Assembly (NCBI GenBank): GCA_032988165.1
Contig: JANTQF010000042.1
Location: 62,001-126,000, forward strand
Source of the DNA: Emmonsiellopsis sp. PD_33
Taxonomy: Eukaryota > Ascomycota > Eurotiomycetes > Onygenales > Ajellomycetaceae
DNA: 64,000 nt
Reading direction: 5' to 3'
This document shows positions 1-12,583 of the stretch, piece by piece; within the stretch, counting starts at the first letter, position 1, and each line of letters opens with the position of its first letter. The translations under genes were made by a program, and so were the position numbers. The notes under the pieces were generated by a model. It searched no databases and had not been told where the DNA came from. It worked only from the letters and a program-made list of their open reading frames with translations.

Positions 1-1681
1 GTCATGCCTTGTACAATGAAGTTGCAATTTTTGCAACGACTGATTTCTTCAAGACATGCAACCGCGAAAGGGGAGTGGCGTCGTGCACAATAATACCCAC
101 ATTTAGTCACTGGTGACGGCTATGGTATCATATGATAATTGTAGAAATGCGGTGCGGACGGCCTAATTCCATGAATTCGTATGCGCAAATAGGTGGGCAG
201 TTCATGTTGGTGCTTGGCTGGCAGGTGCAATCTCCCCTAGGGAACCCGAACTTTCGAACTTGACATGGAAGGGAACATCGGACAGTATGGTCATCATTGT
301 TTTGCCCCGTCAGTATCGTTGCTCAGACAAGCTTCGGATTTTGCTTACCGGGCGATTACTTATCACCATGCCTTCTGACGCGTCGAGATGTTGGGCGTCA
401 TTGGGCGTTGGGCCACAGAATGGCACGTCATCGAGTACTTGCATCGTCTTCTCCGTGATCCTGCCCAGAACTGGTGTGTTTCGAGGGCGGTGCGCGTCTT
501 CCGCAGTGGCAATGCCGTTCTGACTCTTTGAGAACGGCGATGTCTGGAGGACGCGGCGGAGTTGATGTTGACCCGCGAGATTAGTCATCTCCGGCGCCAA
601 GACGGACGGCGGAACGATATCAAAACATCGAAGCATCAGGTTTCTTCTAGCGGACTTAAGGAGCAATTTTGTGACGGCTCCATCTCCTCACCGGAAGATC
701 GATTGTCCGTCCGGGCTACTGGGCAGAATGATATTTGGAATTTCCAGCTGAGCTAGTACCTTACCACCATGGGCTAGGGAATAATGGAGATAGAAGAACA
801 CCTGGCAATCGGCAGCCAACCTCCAGCGGAAATGTGACAAATACTAATCGGACTTCTACGATGCTTTTGAGTGGATTTTTTGATCCTTTGCGGATGACTG
901 CTGGATCACGTTTGCGCACTTATGGACCGCAGGCTATGGTTTCTACGCCCTGTCCGTTGTGTGAATGAGGATGGCCTCATTATGCGTCTTGGAAGGCCAA
1001 GTTTTGGTTAATTGCAGGCCTGATGAAGGGGAGACCGCGGAACCTGAGCTTCCAAACCCTTTCATCGTCCTTGTTGTCGGTGACAGACGTGGAGCGCGAA
1101 ACTGGTTCTGAGCTGGGCTGGACGGCTACAAGCCTCTTGTGATTGAATACTGCCAAAGAATTCATCGAGTCGACCACCATAAAACATTGGTCGTTGTGTA
1201 TCGAACTCCGGCTTCCAACCGGTTGAGAACTACATCGTTATTAGGCCACCGGAATCCAGCCGAACTCGTCGCCAAAACGTTGGAGGACGAGGAACTTGGG
1301 TTCATCTCGGTAATCAACGGGTTGCTTCATTTTCGACCGGAAAGATGTTAGCAACGATTGCCCAGGCCTTAAACCGTCTACCAGCGGGCGATGGCATTTT
1401 GTCCCATCCTCCCATGTCGAATTGACCAATAGGATCCCTGCAACCCCGCACACGGGGAATATCAATTGTAGAAGATCTCAGGAGGAAGCTGTTTGGGGAC
1501 TCTAAATCCTCTGCTATGAATTAGCTAAAGTTTGGCACGGCACACGAGACTAAATCTGCAGATATCATTCGCTTTGGCAGAAGAGAATGGTCTTCCTAGA
1601 GTCGATCAGCTAGATCTTAGCCGAACAGCCATCCGCCCACGAGAGTACCCCGCTCCATGTACTACCTATTGGAGCATGAGC
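1..1681. other. Left-edge intergenic region, no supported gene
   Basis: Short open frames occur on both strands (for example minus 310-666, 980-1180 and 1241-1465). None shows a recognisable domain, and they cannot be joined through sensible splice sites without meeting stops. I see no RNA gene here. The right end holds the promoter of the GDPD gene. A decayed gene is possible but not supported. Confidence 0.5.
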
Positions 1682-1690
1682 TATATAAAA
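1682..1690 (+). promoter_or_regulatory. TATA box of the GDPD gene
   Basis: TATATAAAA lies about 100 nt upstream of the chosen ATG at 1787, a spacing that leaves room for a short leader. It is the only strong TATA element just upstream of the gene. Confidence 0.55.
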
Positions 1691-1786
1691 GGGCATGGCC
1701 TATATTTGGATAATAGGGATTGAGGTGTATCCGTTATTGTCCTTTGTCGAACTATCTCAATGCCAGAGGCTCCTCGGACTGTGACA

Positions 1787-3079
1787 ATGAAATACGCACT
1801 TGTATCTGGCCTGCTCGCCGCGATTTCAGCCGGAGGAGTTGATGCCAGTCCCCATAAACACAGACATCTTGATGTATATTCTCACCGCGGAGGAATGGGT
1901 CTGAGGACCGAAAGCTCACTATGGGTAGGAGATGCATCCCTGACTTTCAAATTTGGCATCTGTTGATTACTGACAACATGATTTGATTGACAGTCATTCG
2001 CCTATGGTTTGGTATGACCCCTAGAATACCGCCGCGAATGCCATTCAATCAGGCCAAAGAAAGGAATGGAACTGATCATCTAACCACAGGAAACCGGCGC
2101 CGATTACTTAGAAATGGACATTGTTTTCACCAAGGACGGTATTCCTGTCGTTTGGCATGACGTATGTCATCTATCGCTTCACCTAAACATGTCTTAGTAT
2201 TGTCGAGTTAACGAGATGTTAGCACTCCATTGATGGAGATAAGTGCACAGGCGAATTCGTGGGACAGTTCGTGGTAGACTTGAGCCTTGCTGAGATCAAG
2301 ACCCTGAACTGCAACAAGCAATTGATTAAAATCCACGCTCAACAGGAAGGTAAAGTGGAAAAAAATTGAGCCCAATAATAAATATATACTAACCCCCCAC
2401 CCATCCAGTCCACGCGGACACCAAAATCCAGACTCTGGAGGAAGTTCTCGACCTAATCGACTGCTACGGCGACAAAAAAGTCCGCCTAAACATTGAAACA
2501 AAACTCCGCCCTACAACTCCCAACGAAACCTGGCCCCCAGAGAAATACATCGACGACATAATTCCCATCCTCGAGAGACGCGGCTACGCCTCCCGCTCTA
2601 TAATCCAATCCTTCGACTGGAGAACGTTGATTGGGATCCACAAGAGGTGGCCCAAGATACCAATCTCGGCTCTTCTTGACCAGGGAAACTCGAAGCCGGC
2701 TGACGATGGAACGTATCCCTGGCTGGGAGGTGTAAACTTGGACGACTTTGATGGGGATTGGGTTGCTGCTGCTAAGTCGATTGGGAATTCGGTGCTTAGT
2801 GCCAGCCATGGCGGCCCTAAGGGGTATACTGTTAATACTCCTGGATATGAGCCCTGGACGACGAAGGAGGTCGTTGACCGCGCACATAAGTTGGGCATGA
2901 CATTTGTGTCCGGAACGTTGGATGACGAAGTTACTATGGAGAAGTTGATAAACGATGGCGTAGACGGAATTATTACCAACTATCCCCAGCGCCTCATGTG
3001 GGTTGCCGGGGATATGGGAGTGTCTACTGGGCATAGAAGGAATAGGCACAGGCCTGAGTGCTTGCCTAAAGAAGAGTAG
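1787..3079 (+). CDS. Secreted glycerophosphodiester phosphodiesterase (GDPD) family protein
   Basis: Five exons: 1787-1924, 1994-2011, 2090-2161, 2223-2349, 2409-3079, giving 341 aa. The start at 1787 is preferred over the in-frame ATG at 1760 because it opens directly on a signal peptide (MKYALVSGLLAAISAGG, cleavage near residue 20). GDPD hallmarks follow in order: HRGG; LEMD with a downstream WHD; RLNIETK; and the C-terminal DGIITNYP. These are the metal and phosphate ligands of the TIM-barrel. The family hydrolyses glycerophosphodiesters to glycerol-3-phosphate and an alcohol; a secreted copy would scavenge phosphate, choline or inositol from lipid head groups. Exon 2 is an 18-nt microexon encoding SFAYGL, which completes the conserved region after HRGG. 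The substrate cannot be read from sequence. It stands alone, before a gene desert. Confidence 0.86.
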
Positions 3080-5412
3080 TATGAGGAGCTTTTCCATTTC
3101 ACATATTTCAACCTGGGTCTCCAGAATAGACAATATAGATCATACGCCCGGTGCCACACAGGATTCCTCTGAGCAGCATGGATGTTTCTCCAATCGGGGG
3201 GTTTCCCATTCTTTATCAGGACAATAGAAACTGTGCCTCTGGTGTAGCTCCTTTCCAAATTTTGTCTTCAACTAAAAGTAGTCAAAAAGTTGGTACTTTA
3301 ACAAACATATGGTAGATTACCCCTTTTCAATCAAAATACACTATTCTAGCCATGCCATTCAAAAGAACCTCGCGCTCACCTATCCCCCTCCAGTCAAGCC
3401 AGTCTTAAACGGATTTTCCTTGTTTTACTGAAAGCGGGCGCTAGTCTTCATTTTGGCGGGTCTCAAACGTCCACGGAGCTCCGAAACTCCATAGCTCTAG
3501 CCCCATTCCCCCCCAATGGGGATTCTCCATCCACTTCTTAACTCTGATGTAGCATTCCACCAAAAGGAAAAAAAATGATGGAAAAGGCCCTTGGCACAAA
3601 TGCGGCGGCCATAGCCGATGTATTATTGCAGAGATGAGCATACATACGTATAAGGGTACGAAGATAACGTAGATGAGGAATTATTATGGGGAAGGAATGA
3701 AGCCGGAGCCTTTCTACTCTCGTAAAATCTTAATATGTATCATGTCAGCTGGCGGACAGAGTACGGGGAATCATGAAATGCTGTTATTAGCAAGCATTGG
3801 AAATACATTGTTGTAGTCAATTAAAAGTTATTTACAGTCTCCCCAAATTGACTCTTTCAAAAACAACTCAACAAAAACCGTTTTTACTATTCCTATAATA
3901 ATTCCTCAGATTTTGCGAAAGATAAATCCAATCTATAATTTCCATCCTGCCTTACCATCACATCAGCATCCGAGCGTCCAGCAGCCCCATTGGATGCCAA
4001 GCCATCTCGTGCAAGCGCAAGAAAAAACTTCTTCTCGAACACCGCCGATCCCCGTTCTAGAACTGGTCTAGAAGCACACTAGAAAAAAAATTGATCCCTG
4101 TCATTGCAGGTTTGCCCAGACGTTGTCTTGCTCCCGACTGTTCAACATGCGGCTCTCAACTGCCGCGTCCTACAGTACAGACGGGAATATCTAGGGTAAA
4201 TACGACATTGATGAACCCCTTGTCTTACTTATTAGTTCCGGAATTCGTTCGGCTTGTTCGTGATTTGACTCCCTACATCGGTGCTAGGAGCGAATGCAAC
4301 GGTTTTGTGTCCAGGTTGGGTGATAGTTACTAGTTCATCCCCCCCCCTTTCTTTCTCATCTGGTCGCATTGATCGATTTTTTTTAATGCTAGGTACTACT
4401 ACAAAAACAACTATGGCCCGAAGAGCCGAACGCGCGGTTGGTTGGTTACATGGGTTGTGTTGGGTATGTATGTACATACATGTACAAGGCTTAGCCAGGG
4501 GGGTTTTAGCTTTAGTTGAACCCTACGGTTTCAAAAAAAAAAAAAAAAAAGGAATGTTTGCTTCTATTTCACTGACAGATAGGTGAGACTTCACCGGAAG
4601 CCATTTACAATCATCCGTCCCATCTTCGAATATTAAAAAACATTTCAAAGTAACAGTGTTAACCAGTTTAGTTACTAGTACTTGGCGGACTTCGGGATTT
4701 CTATTCCGTATCGGATGAATGTTCATCAAACATATCTCGTTAGGATAACTATGCGCGTTACACATACGTACAATTAGCTAGGAAGGATGGACAGAAAACA
4801 AGCCAAGGTGAATAGCAGAGGGATAGACAAAGCCCGCTATTCTGAATGAAATGCCCAAACTGATTTTTCTATGGTAGTGTTTGGCTGCGGATAAACCTGC
4901 AGAGTTAAGCTGGAACCCCCCCCCTCTGATATCATTGGACGACAGGGTTTCTATCCCTAATCCCTAGAAAGGCGAGTAGCAGGGTGCGATACCATCCCCA
5001 GCCAAGCTAGCCTTGGCTGAATTCCTTTGACGGAGGAGGGATGTAAGTCTTGTGCATATCCTGAAGAGGAGTAAAAAAGTCCAATATATGATAACTTTTT
5101 CAGGCTCTCCTTCCTTTACGTCAAACATCATTTATTCTAGTACCAGCGCTGCTATTTCTAAACGAGCAACAGCACATATTCATCTTCATTTTCCTTTTAG
5201 GTTTTCCGCGTTGATGTCTAAGCTTAGAGCCCCTTAGCTGAAGATGAAACACCCTTCAGGCCAACGGAAAGTGGTTGGTGATGGGATCATTGGATTGAAT
5301 AGAAGCCAAAATGTGTCTTGAAAATAATCTACTTGACGCTTTCATTAATTGGGGGATGGGTTTGGTTGTTTGTTCCATTCCTCTCTGGAATACCTGGGGA
5401 TGGATGGATTTC
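3080..5412. other. Intergenic: GDPD 3' region and start of gene desert
   Basis: There is no coding region I can support. The sequence contains mononucleotide runs, including an uninterrupted A18 at 4533-4550, and only short shadow-like ORFs on both strands without domains. The first few hundred bases probably include the GDPD 3' UTR. Confidence 0.6.
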
Positions 5413-6240
5413 GTTGGTCTAGGACTTGCTTTGATTTGTTAGTCTGAACATTAAAGAGGGGGAGTAAAAGAGGGATGATATACCTTAAACTTATAAGATA
5501 GATATTAGAAATCTGCTAAATATATAGATTTTAAGGTTGAGTTCCTTTCTTATTGAGTGGATCATAAGTTTAAAGTTATCAAGGGGTTACTCTTGAGAAG
5601 GATATCCTTTGTGCTATTAGGATATTTAGTTAGTATTGCTAAATAGAGTCACTGTGTGGATCAGATACACTATACTCTACCTCTAATGTGTTGGGTGCAA
5701 TGAATCTAGTGATATAGGCAATATAGATACCATATAATAAGTGCTTTTCAACTGTGTATATAAGGGATAAACTGAAGTAATCCAAGTTGACTAACAGGTT
5801 TATTCAGAAGTGTTTATTTAGCCGCCCAGCCTTTCACCCTCCTACTGCCATGATGAAATCAATTAACACCTCAATCTTAATAGAGGGAATAGAAACCCTC
5901 ACTCTCAATATCTTGATAGGAGAGTTTTAGTGTGTTTAACTCTCTCCCTAAACTAGTCTCACATTCTTGAGCATTTCTAGAGTCTAGCTCTATCTAATCA
6001 TGACTCGAGAACTCTGTTTCCAGAGATAATATCTTCAGCCATTCTTTACGCTGATTTAAACCAAATCAAATAGCTCTGAATTATCCCCTAACTTTCTTTG
6101 AATTAGCTGCTTGTTCTTACCAACATCCCACCACAGGAACTCTAGGGTAAAAAAGTAACATGTCCCATGCAATCCATATATGCAAACCAAATCACCACAT
6201 AGGGAATACAATGTCAGATTGGCTAGTAGAGAGATTGCAT
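5413..6240. other. CpG-depleted, AT-rich block, probably RIP-mutated repeat
   Basis: Across about 830 bp I count only three CpG dinucleotides, while TpA and TpG are common. CpG returns immediately on both sides. This is the signature left by repeat-induced point mutation on transposon copies in Pezizomycotina. The inner part (5689-6125) has LTR-like ends; the outer parts could be more of the same element. No transposase or reverse transcriptase frame survives. Confidence 0.5.
5689..6125. mobile_element. Probable solo LTR of a retrotransposon (437 bp, decayed)
   Basis: The segment begins TGTTGG and ends CCAACA, the inverted terminal hexamers typical of Copia-type LTRs. A TATATAAG box lies inside at 5757-5764, as expected for the U3 promoter. 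It sits in the CpG-depleted block, so it looks RIP-mutated. I find no matching 5-bp target-site duplication (TAATG before, TCCCA after) and no clear primer-binding site next to it. It is therefore either a solo LTR with a mutated target site or a coincidence of ends. Confidence 0.42.
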
Positions 6241-9200
6241 GCGGTTGCCAAAATGCAGACTAGGGAAATGCATCCTCTACTGGGGATGAGGAGATACAGC
6301 GGCTTTGCCACACGGGAATATGTACCAATGAAATGACCATCCATCCGGGCCCGTCAATGATGGAGAGTGGACGGTATGATGACTCTGGAATTAAGAAAGT
6401 TTTTTTCAGAAAGGTGTGTATCTTCCTTGTTTTGTAATTGTAAGAGGGAGTGATAGTATGTATCATCAAGCGGTTCTGTTGTGAGATTTTCGAAAGTTGG
6501 CAGCCCGGGGATTGAAATGGAATGGGAAACTTGGTTGTCCGGGATTTTTCTGTTTTCCTTTTGTTTTTTCTCTCTGATGTATCCAGTTTTTCTCTATTTG
6601 GTTTGATTTGCCCCGACAAACTGGATACTGACGTGAAGGGAAGTTAACCTTACCGAGGACGGGATGATGGGAAATGGCTGCCATAGACGTATCGAGTGGC
6701 GAAGTGTAGACTTCGTAAAACCATGCGGCCCATGCCCTCAATCAATCAGATCCAATCCCGTCCTCCTGATTGCGAAGAGATAATGTATAGACATCCCATG
6801 CTCTGCAGAAAAAGCTTGGTTGCGCAAGAGATCCATGCCCCCTGTCAGTCAATTGCCCTGGTGAAACAAATCAGGACGGGAAGCCTGTCACCAACCACAG
6901 TAACGGAACGAACAGTGGCGAAGAAATGACGAGTCGATACTTCAGTCAAGGGTTAATGCGGTGAGGGTTCTCCCATCGCCAATCCCTGAATGGGATATTG
7001 CGATTGCGCAACCATAACGAATCATATTGGAAGGACTGATATCCCGAAAACGCCTAGGGTCTGGTGCCTAGTAGGAGAGAGGGAGGACCAGGAGGGTTAT
7101 CGCAAGCCCACCCACCGTCCATCCATCCCTCCGTCTCTCTGTCACCCTAGCGGGTGTTACGGAGGCGAGTCGGTTGCGGGAGAGGATATTGCCCGAAAAC
7201 AATCCGGGAAACATGGAAGAACGGCGAAGTGAAGCAAGGAAATCCCCCCCCCCTGACAATCCATGTTCACCTGAAAAGAAGAGGAAGGCACTGGATTCTT
7301 CCTTGTTTCTTTCGTTTTCTCCATGGATATATCGAATCGGAGTCACCGTGTATCACTGAAAGAGCAGGGGGAAACACAGGGGGCCTGTCTTGCTTTCTCT
7401 TGCTAGTGGATATGATGAAAAAAAAATTGAAGTGGGCCGCGTGAATGGTTCTGGCATGCTAGTACCTAGCACTACTTTGTTAAGATGAAGTGGGAGGATA
7501 AACGGGATGGGATTATGGCAGGTTGCTCATCATTGCTCAACAGGATGTAAACTTGACTCCCGATGTCGGCGTGAACAAGGTGCCGAGATATGCACTAGAG
7601 GGAAACAGGGAGGGAAGAAAAAAAATATGCAGGTCTCAAAAGGAATACGAGTACATCCCGGACCATTTTGAGATATGTCGTCTGTTCCCTCCTTTCCCCC
7701 CTGATAATGTTGTGTTGAGATGCACGTTGAGGTGTCGTCCACCCAAGCGCCAAAAAAAAAAAAAAAGACATAGATCAACAGCCGGAAAACCCTAAATGGC
7801 ACTAATCAAAAAAGGCGGGTTAAAAATAGCTTTATGTGCATAACCGGCCAAAAACATAAAATCACGGGCCAGCCATCCCACCAACGAGAACCCGCGGACA
7901 GTGCTCCACTTCGGCCCTTGGTCTGGCACCACAACCCACGGACCACCAGAAGGGAAGAAAAGGGCCCACCGCAGCCTTCTTTTTCGCTTCCAGAAGCAAA
8001 CACAAAAGAGTGGAGGCTGCCCGTGCTTCAGAGACTCTATTGGTCAGCTATCATGACTAGTGTCAACGCTAAAAGGGAATGTCCGCCGTTATGACAGGGG
8101 CATTGTTGAAAATTTTCACTGCTAGCGCCTCGCCCTTTTTTTTTCGGTGCCGAGTTTTGGGCCCTGGGGAGCACGGACTGCGCCGTAACGTCCTGCTGCA
8201 TGCGTGCATGGTTTGGCTGATACCACGCTACGACCCTCTTCTGCATGCAGCTTTTCGTTTTTTTTTTTCTTTACGGAGTTCGCTTGGCATGATTAATTTT
8301 GCAGTTCGTAGTGAGGGTTACATTACAGTCAATACCACCCCACTAATACTAATTTTTTTTATCCTCCGTAACCCATGCAAAAATAATTGGAATGGTTGCA
8401 GGAAAAATGTTCCAGAAGGATTTAGAAGCATTCCACGGGTAGGACGGCGGTCGGAGTCGGGTATGAACTATGGGAAATTTCGGGTGTTGCCGAGTACCAC
8501 CCACGAAGTACACCATTATTACGGAGATTAATAATAACGATAATGAAAACCTTGGAGAGGAGTCATGCAGTAGGATCCTTTCTAAGCACATGCTAAGAAA
8601 AAAAAAATTAACTGTGGGCTCAAGATGCAGCTATTAGTTTTGTAATCACTAAAGGTGTAAAAAGTATTTGGAATGCATTCATTCAAAAAAAGATGCTGCG
8701 CCAATGGATCGTCCAATGTACGAGCACAATCAGCTTGTAGAGCTTAAAGGTAGCCTGCAGAAAAGCAGAAGAAAATAATACCAACAATAAGCAGATCTCA
8801 AGCTTCACCCAAACTATTGAAAAACCAGATCCCTCACCAGCCACAGCAAAGTATGGGGAAGCTGCCCTCCAGCCACAGAGCTAGCGCCACATCACAACCC
8901 AGCGAGTCCGTTTCGGGAAGGAATGGGCGATCGGCGAGGTTTTGGCGCCCGGGCCACGTTGACCACTGGAGTCTGTGTTGCAGAGCGCCGTCGCGTTTGG
9001 TTGTTCCTGAATCCTGGCCCTGTTTTTGCGACCAGCACTAGCCACATCCCGTTCCTTTCCGACGAAACGGGATGGCGGTTGTGGTTGGATGGGGTAATCG
9101 TGGCAGTGTGCATGTCGACGCTAAATATAAATCCGGAAGAGATTTGCAAAGGACCTGCAGGTTTTGTGTGTGTTTTCCAAGGTTTTTCTTTTTCTTTTTT

Positions 9201-12200
9201 TACTTGACGGACTTGTCCTAGTCTCGATGGTCCATGCACGCATCATCGGTTCCCACTGGCCCCACGGCACTATCGATCTGCAAGATGAGGCTAGAGAGTG
9301 GCGGTGCAGGGACTTGGATATTTCACAACGTAGTATGCGCGATGTGCAGTCTCCACCTGAACAGCAACATGGCCAAGGGCCCCTCAGCCAATCCCATAGC
9401 TCACAGTTGGCATTCGTGCTGTAGGAACCCGCTTGGCCGAAGCTGGCGTGGCCGAGATAGTAGTATTCATCCTTGTCCTCTTTGCCCACAATACTGGGAG
9501 AGAATCGACCGGGGAGGAATGAAAGGGAAGAATAGGCTAGGATCTGTGCGCTATGTTAGCCAGATCTTGCTTTCTCTCTCCGGTTGAGATCTCCGGCTGG
9601 CTGTGGCTGATAGCTTGGGTTCGACTTCGGGGAATTTCTCCATTTCCTTCACCCTATGAGTTGGCTACAGTAGGACTCGAGGGGGGAGCTTCGGCGAGCT
9701 GGTGAGGGACTATTTGCTTTTCAAGTCGACGTAAGCTGTGGCTCAGTAGGCGGGTGGATGGGCATGTAGTAGGGCCATTGCTCCTTCATTGTTCGTGCTG
9801 TTACAGATCTTTGGTTGGCTGCTAACAAGCCTCAGGCATGTTTTACCTTGTTTTTTTTTTTTTTGTCTTTCTTTGTGAAAATTTGTAAAAATGAACCTCA
9901 AACCTTAAATAAAGGAAGTTCAGCTTCAAAGTCCCTTACTTGCATGAGCTGATTCAAAACCTGCATGATATTAGTTAGTAAACCTGAATTTCAACAATTC
10001 GCATTGAAGAAGAAGGAGGAGGGGTTGTTAGGTTTCAGAATTTATGAATGCCTTTTGGGAATTCTTTTTCCTGTCTTTTCATTATTCGGCAATGTCATTA
10101 TTCTACTGTGGTAGCAAAGAGGGGGGAAGGGTAAGCAATGAAATTAGCTTACACAAAGAGAAGCTATTCCTTCCCTGAAGAGTCACTCCTACGTTGGTAC
10201 CTATATCTGTAGCTTTGGCATGGGTGCTGAGTTACCTGTTTCCTGCTCGCGCGAAACTCAATTACAGGTGTTATCTGTATGTCCTTCACATGACTCTTTC
10301 TTGCTACCCAACTATACAGGCTATGGAGTACAGATGCATGAATCATAGACATTAAGAGTATCAAGATAAAATCAAGAATTCCCATTTCCTCTAGACATCA
10401 TCTCCAGTCGCCGTTCATCCCATCCCACTACTTCATTTGTCAACAGAACTATAAAAATTAACTTTCTGTGTAAGATCTAGACGTACACGATAAGAAGCAA
10501 GAATTTAGCCGGGACCCGGAGAAATGGATGTCAAATCCACCCACAAAAAAAAAAAAAAAGAAGAATATTGTGGTACAGTCCAACGCTAAAAAAAAGAAAA
10601 CATATGCAGCCTGCAGGTCGGCGAAAAAAAATTGAGGGGTGAGGCTTGCTGTGACAGACAGACAGCTGCATAGTGGCTGAGCAGTCTTTTCTTTGAAAAA
10701 AATTCGAGTGTACCGTAACATTACTTGGTATTACGCCAACTGTATGTAAAACTATGGACTATGTGCTGCCCAACAACAACAGGTTTGGCAGCTTCGGCGA
10801 TCAACAGGAAAAAAAAAAAAAAATCCATGCTAGACATGTGGCTTTTTATGTCGCCGATTTTCCAAAAGATCGGCTAAAAAATAATAAATTAGCGAGTAAT
10901 GAGTTAACTGAGGAGATTTGGATTCGGGCCAGCGTTTTCTGTCTCTTCTCTTGTGCGTGCTGTCTTTGAGGAGGTAAGTGAGCTAGATAGCTAGTAGCTA
11001 GCTAGATGCATGCATGGCTACATTCATAATGTTAGATGGTTAGTTCCCAAAATCCTTTCCTCTTCCTAACTACCCTGTCCTCGTGCCAGTTCGCCGATGT
11101 ATGCGCCTTTGCGACAGCGGGGGTTGGAGGGGGGGGGAGGGGTAGGAGGGTGGGGGAGGAATCATTTCATGATATCTTCCTGGTATATCAATTTTTCGCC
11201 ATATACGAACTTTCATATGCATCTTTCTCCAACCAAGCCTGCACTGCGTAAATATAATCTTCCTTGAAACCAAACTAATCAATTGGTGCGCAATAATCCT
11301 ACATAATCATATACTACATCTTCATGCCTTGCATAAACAGGGGGGCTGGTTACTACTCATTCACCCCTCCCAATTAACCTTCTCCCAGCACACTGGGCTG
11401 TCCCGTCCGCACAAAAAAACAAATCTCCGCTTAAAGTTAACTCGCTGCTTCCCCCCACCCCCGGGTTTCGTTTTCAGCTGGCCATGGCTGCATGTTACCC
11501 CTCCCAAGACCAATGTAGTCAAGTAATTATTTTGCCCCTGAAACCCCCCTCATCTCTATGAATGACAATATTTCATACTTTGAGGAAGGAAATTGCAAAA
11601 ACAAATGTCCCTTTCAATCTATGTATGTGATTGGGTGGGTGGGGACCTACATGCTTAAGGAGAAGAAGGAGGCGGCGAAAAGCGGAATCAGAAGATACAT
11701 GTATGTATAAAACCTTATCTTATCCATCTCCCTACTTAAATGTGTTTACATAGGGCTTCGTTCTCCTTAATGAATAGCTTGTTAACTAGAGAGATAGATA
11801 GCATACCGTAGGTATAGTTGGCCGTATAGTTGGCCGCTTGACAAATCACCATGTAGTGTGTTTGTTCTATTCATATGTGGGCTACCTACCAACTACGGAA
11901 CCTACACAGCGCCATCTATGTATGTATGTATGGCTCAATGGTTAGGGGGTCATAGTTTTACTTAGGAATTATTGTTATTATTATTGTTGTTATTTCTAAT
12001 TGGGATAAGGATGTTGAGACTAATTACTGCTAATCCATCAGTTACATAACTATATACATTGCATCACAATTCTCCTCATTTGATCAAATCTCTCTCCTTC
12101 TCACTACTAGTAGTCACTCGCACTCCCGCGTCCGGTTCCCAACGCCGTCGCGTAGTGCGAATTGTTCCCAAAAGGTAAAAGAAACAAGAAAGAAAAAAAA

Positions 12201-12563
12201 AGACCAGGAATGGAAAAACAAAGTAAATGAATTCTTCGTCCGAAAGGTAGTTAGTTTATATTATATAGCAAAAACACGGAGTTTAGTATACAAATATGCG
12301 GCCGAGATGGTTAGTATTATTCCGTCCATTTATTTTTAGTTTTTTAAGTTTTTTATCGCGAGTCATCAGTCACACCACACCACCACACCTCCGCCTCGCC
12401 CCGCCCGTCCGAACCTTGGAACGAAACGGAAATACGGATGCAGGTCGTGGATGGGGTGATAGGGGCATGTGGATAATGATAATGATAACAATACTAGTAA
12501 TGATGATAGTTGACGATGATGATGATACTACTCTGTAGTTAGTAGTGATGACAATGATCTTGC
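6241..12563. other. Gene desert, no supported genes
   Basis: This is about 6.3 kb of ordinary base composition with many short frames on both strands (largest 8079-8531 plus, 150 codons) and no recognisable domain or plausible multi-exon gene. It is rich in A or T runs of 13 or more (around 7752, 9848, 10545 and 10811) and short tandem motifs, such as GTATAGTTGGCC repeated near 11813-11836. A long noncoding RNA or an extended 5' leader or enhancer of the downstream transcription factor is possible, but nothing in the sequence proves transcription. Confidence 0.5.
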
Positions 12564-12583
12564 CAAGTTTGATATCAAACTTG
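12564..12583. repeat. Perfect 20-bp palindrome
   Basis: The sequence caagtttgatatcaaacttg reads identically on both strands with no spacer. By a simple uniform-base estimate (4 to the power minus 10 per position) fewer than 0.1 such sites are expected in 64 kb. It lies in the gene desert about 3.2 kb upstream of the Rpn4-like ATG. It could bind a dimeric regulator; the function is unknown. Confidence 0.6.

Noticed and set aside
310..1465. Consecutive minus-strand open frames suggesting a decayed gene
   Set aside because: No domain is recognisable, and joining the frames meets stops or lacks GT-AG sites; plus-strand frames of similar size overlap them.
8079..8531. 150-codon plus-strand frame in the desert
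   Set aside because: Its composition is unlike protein (many F, R and P runs from homopolymers), and no family or splice partner is seen.
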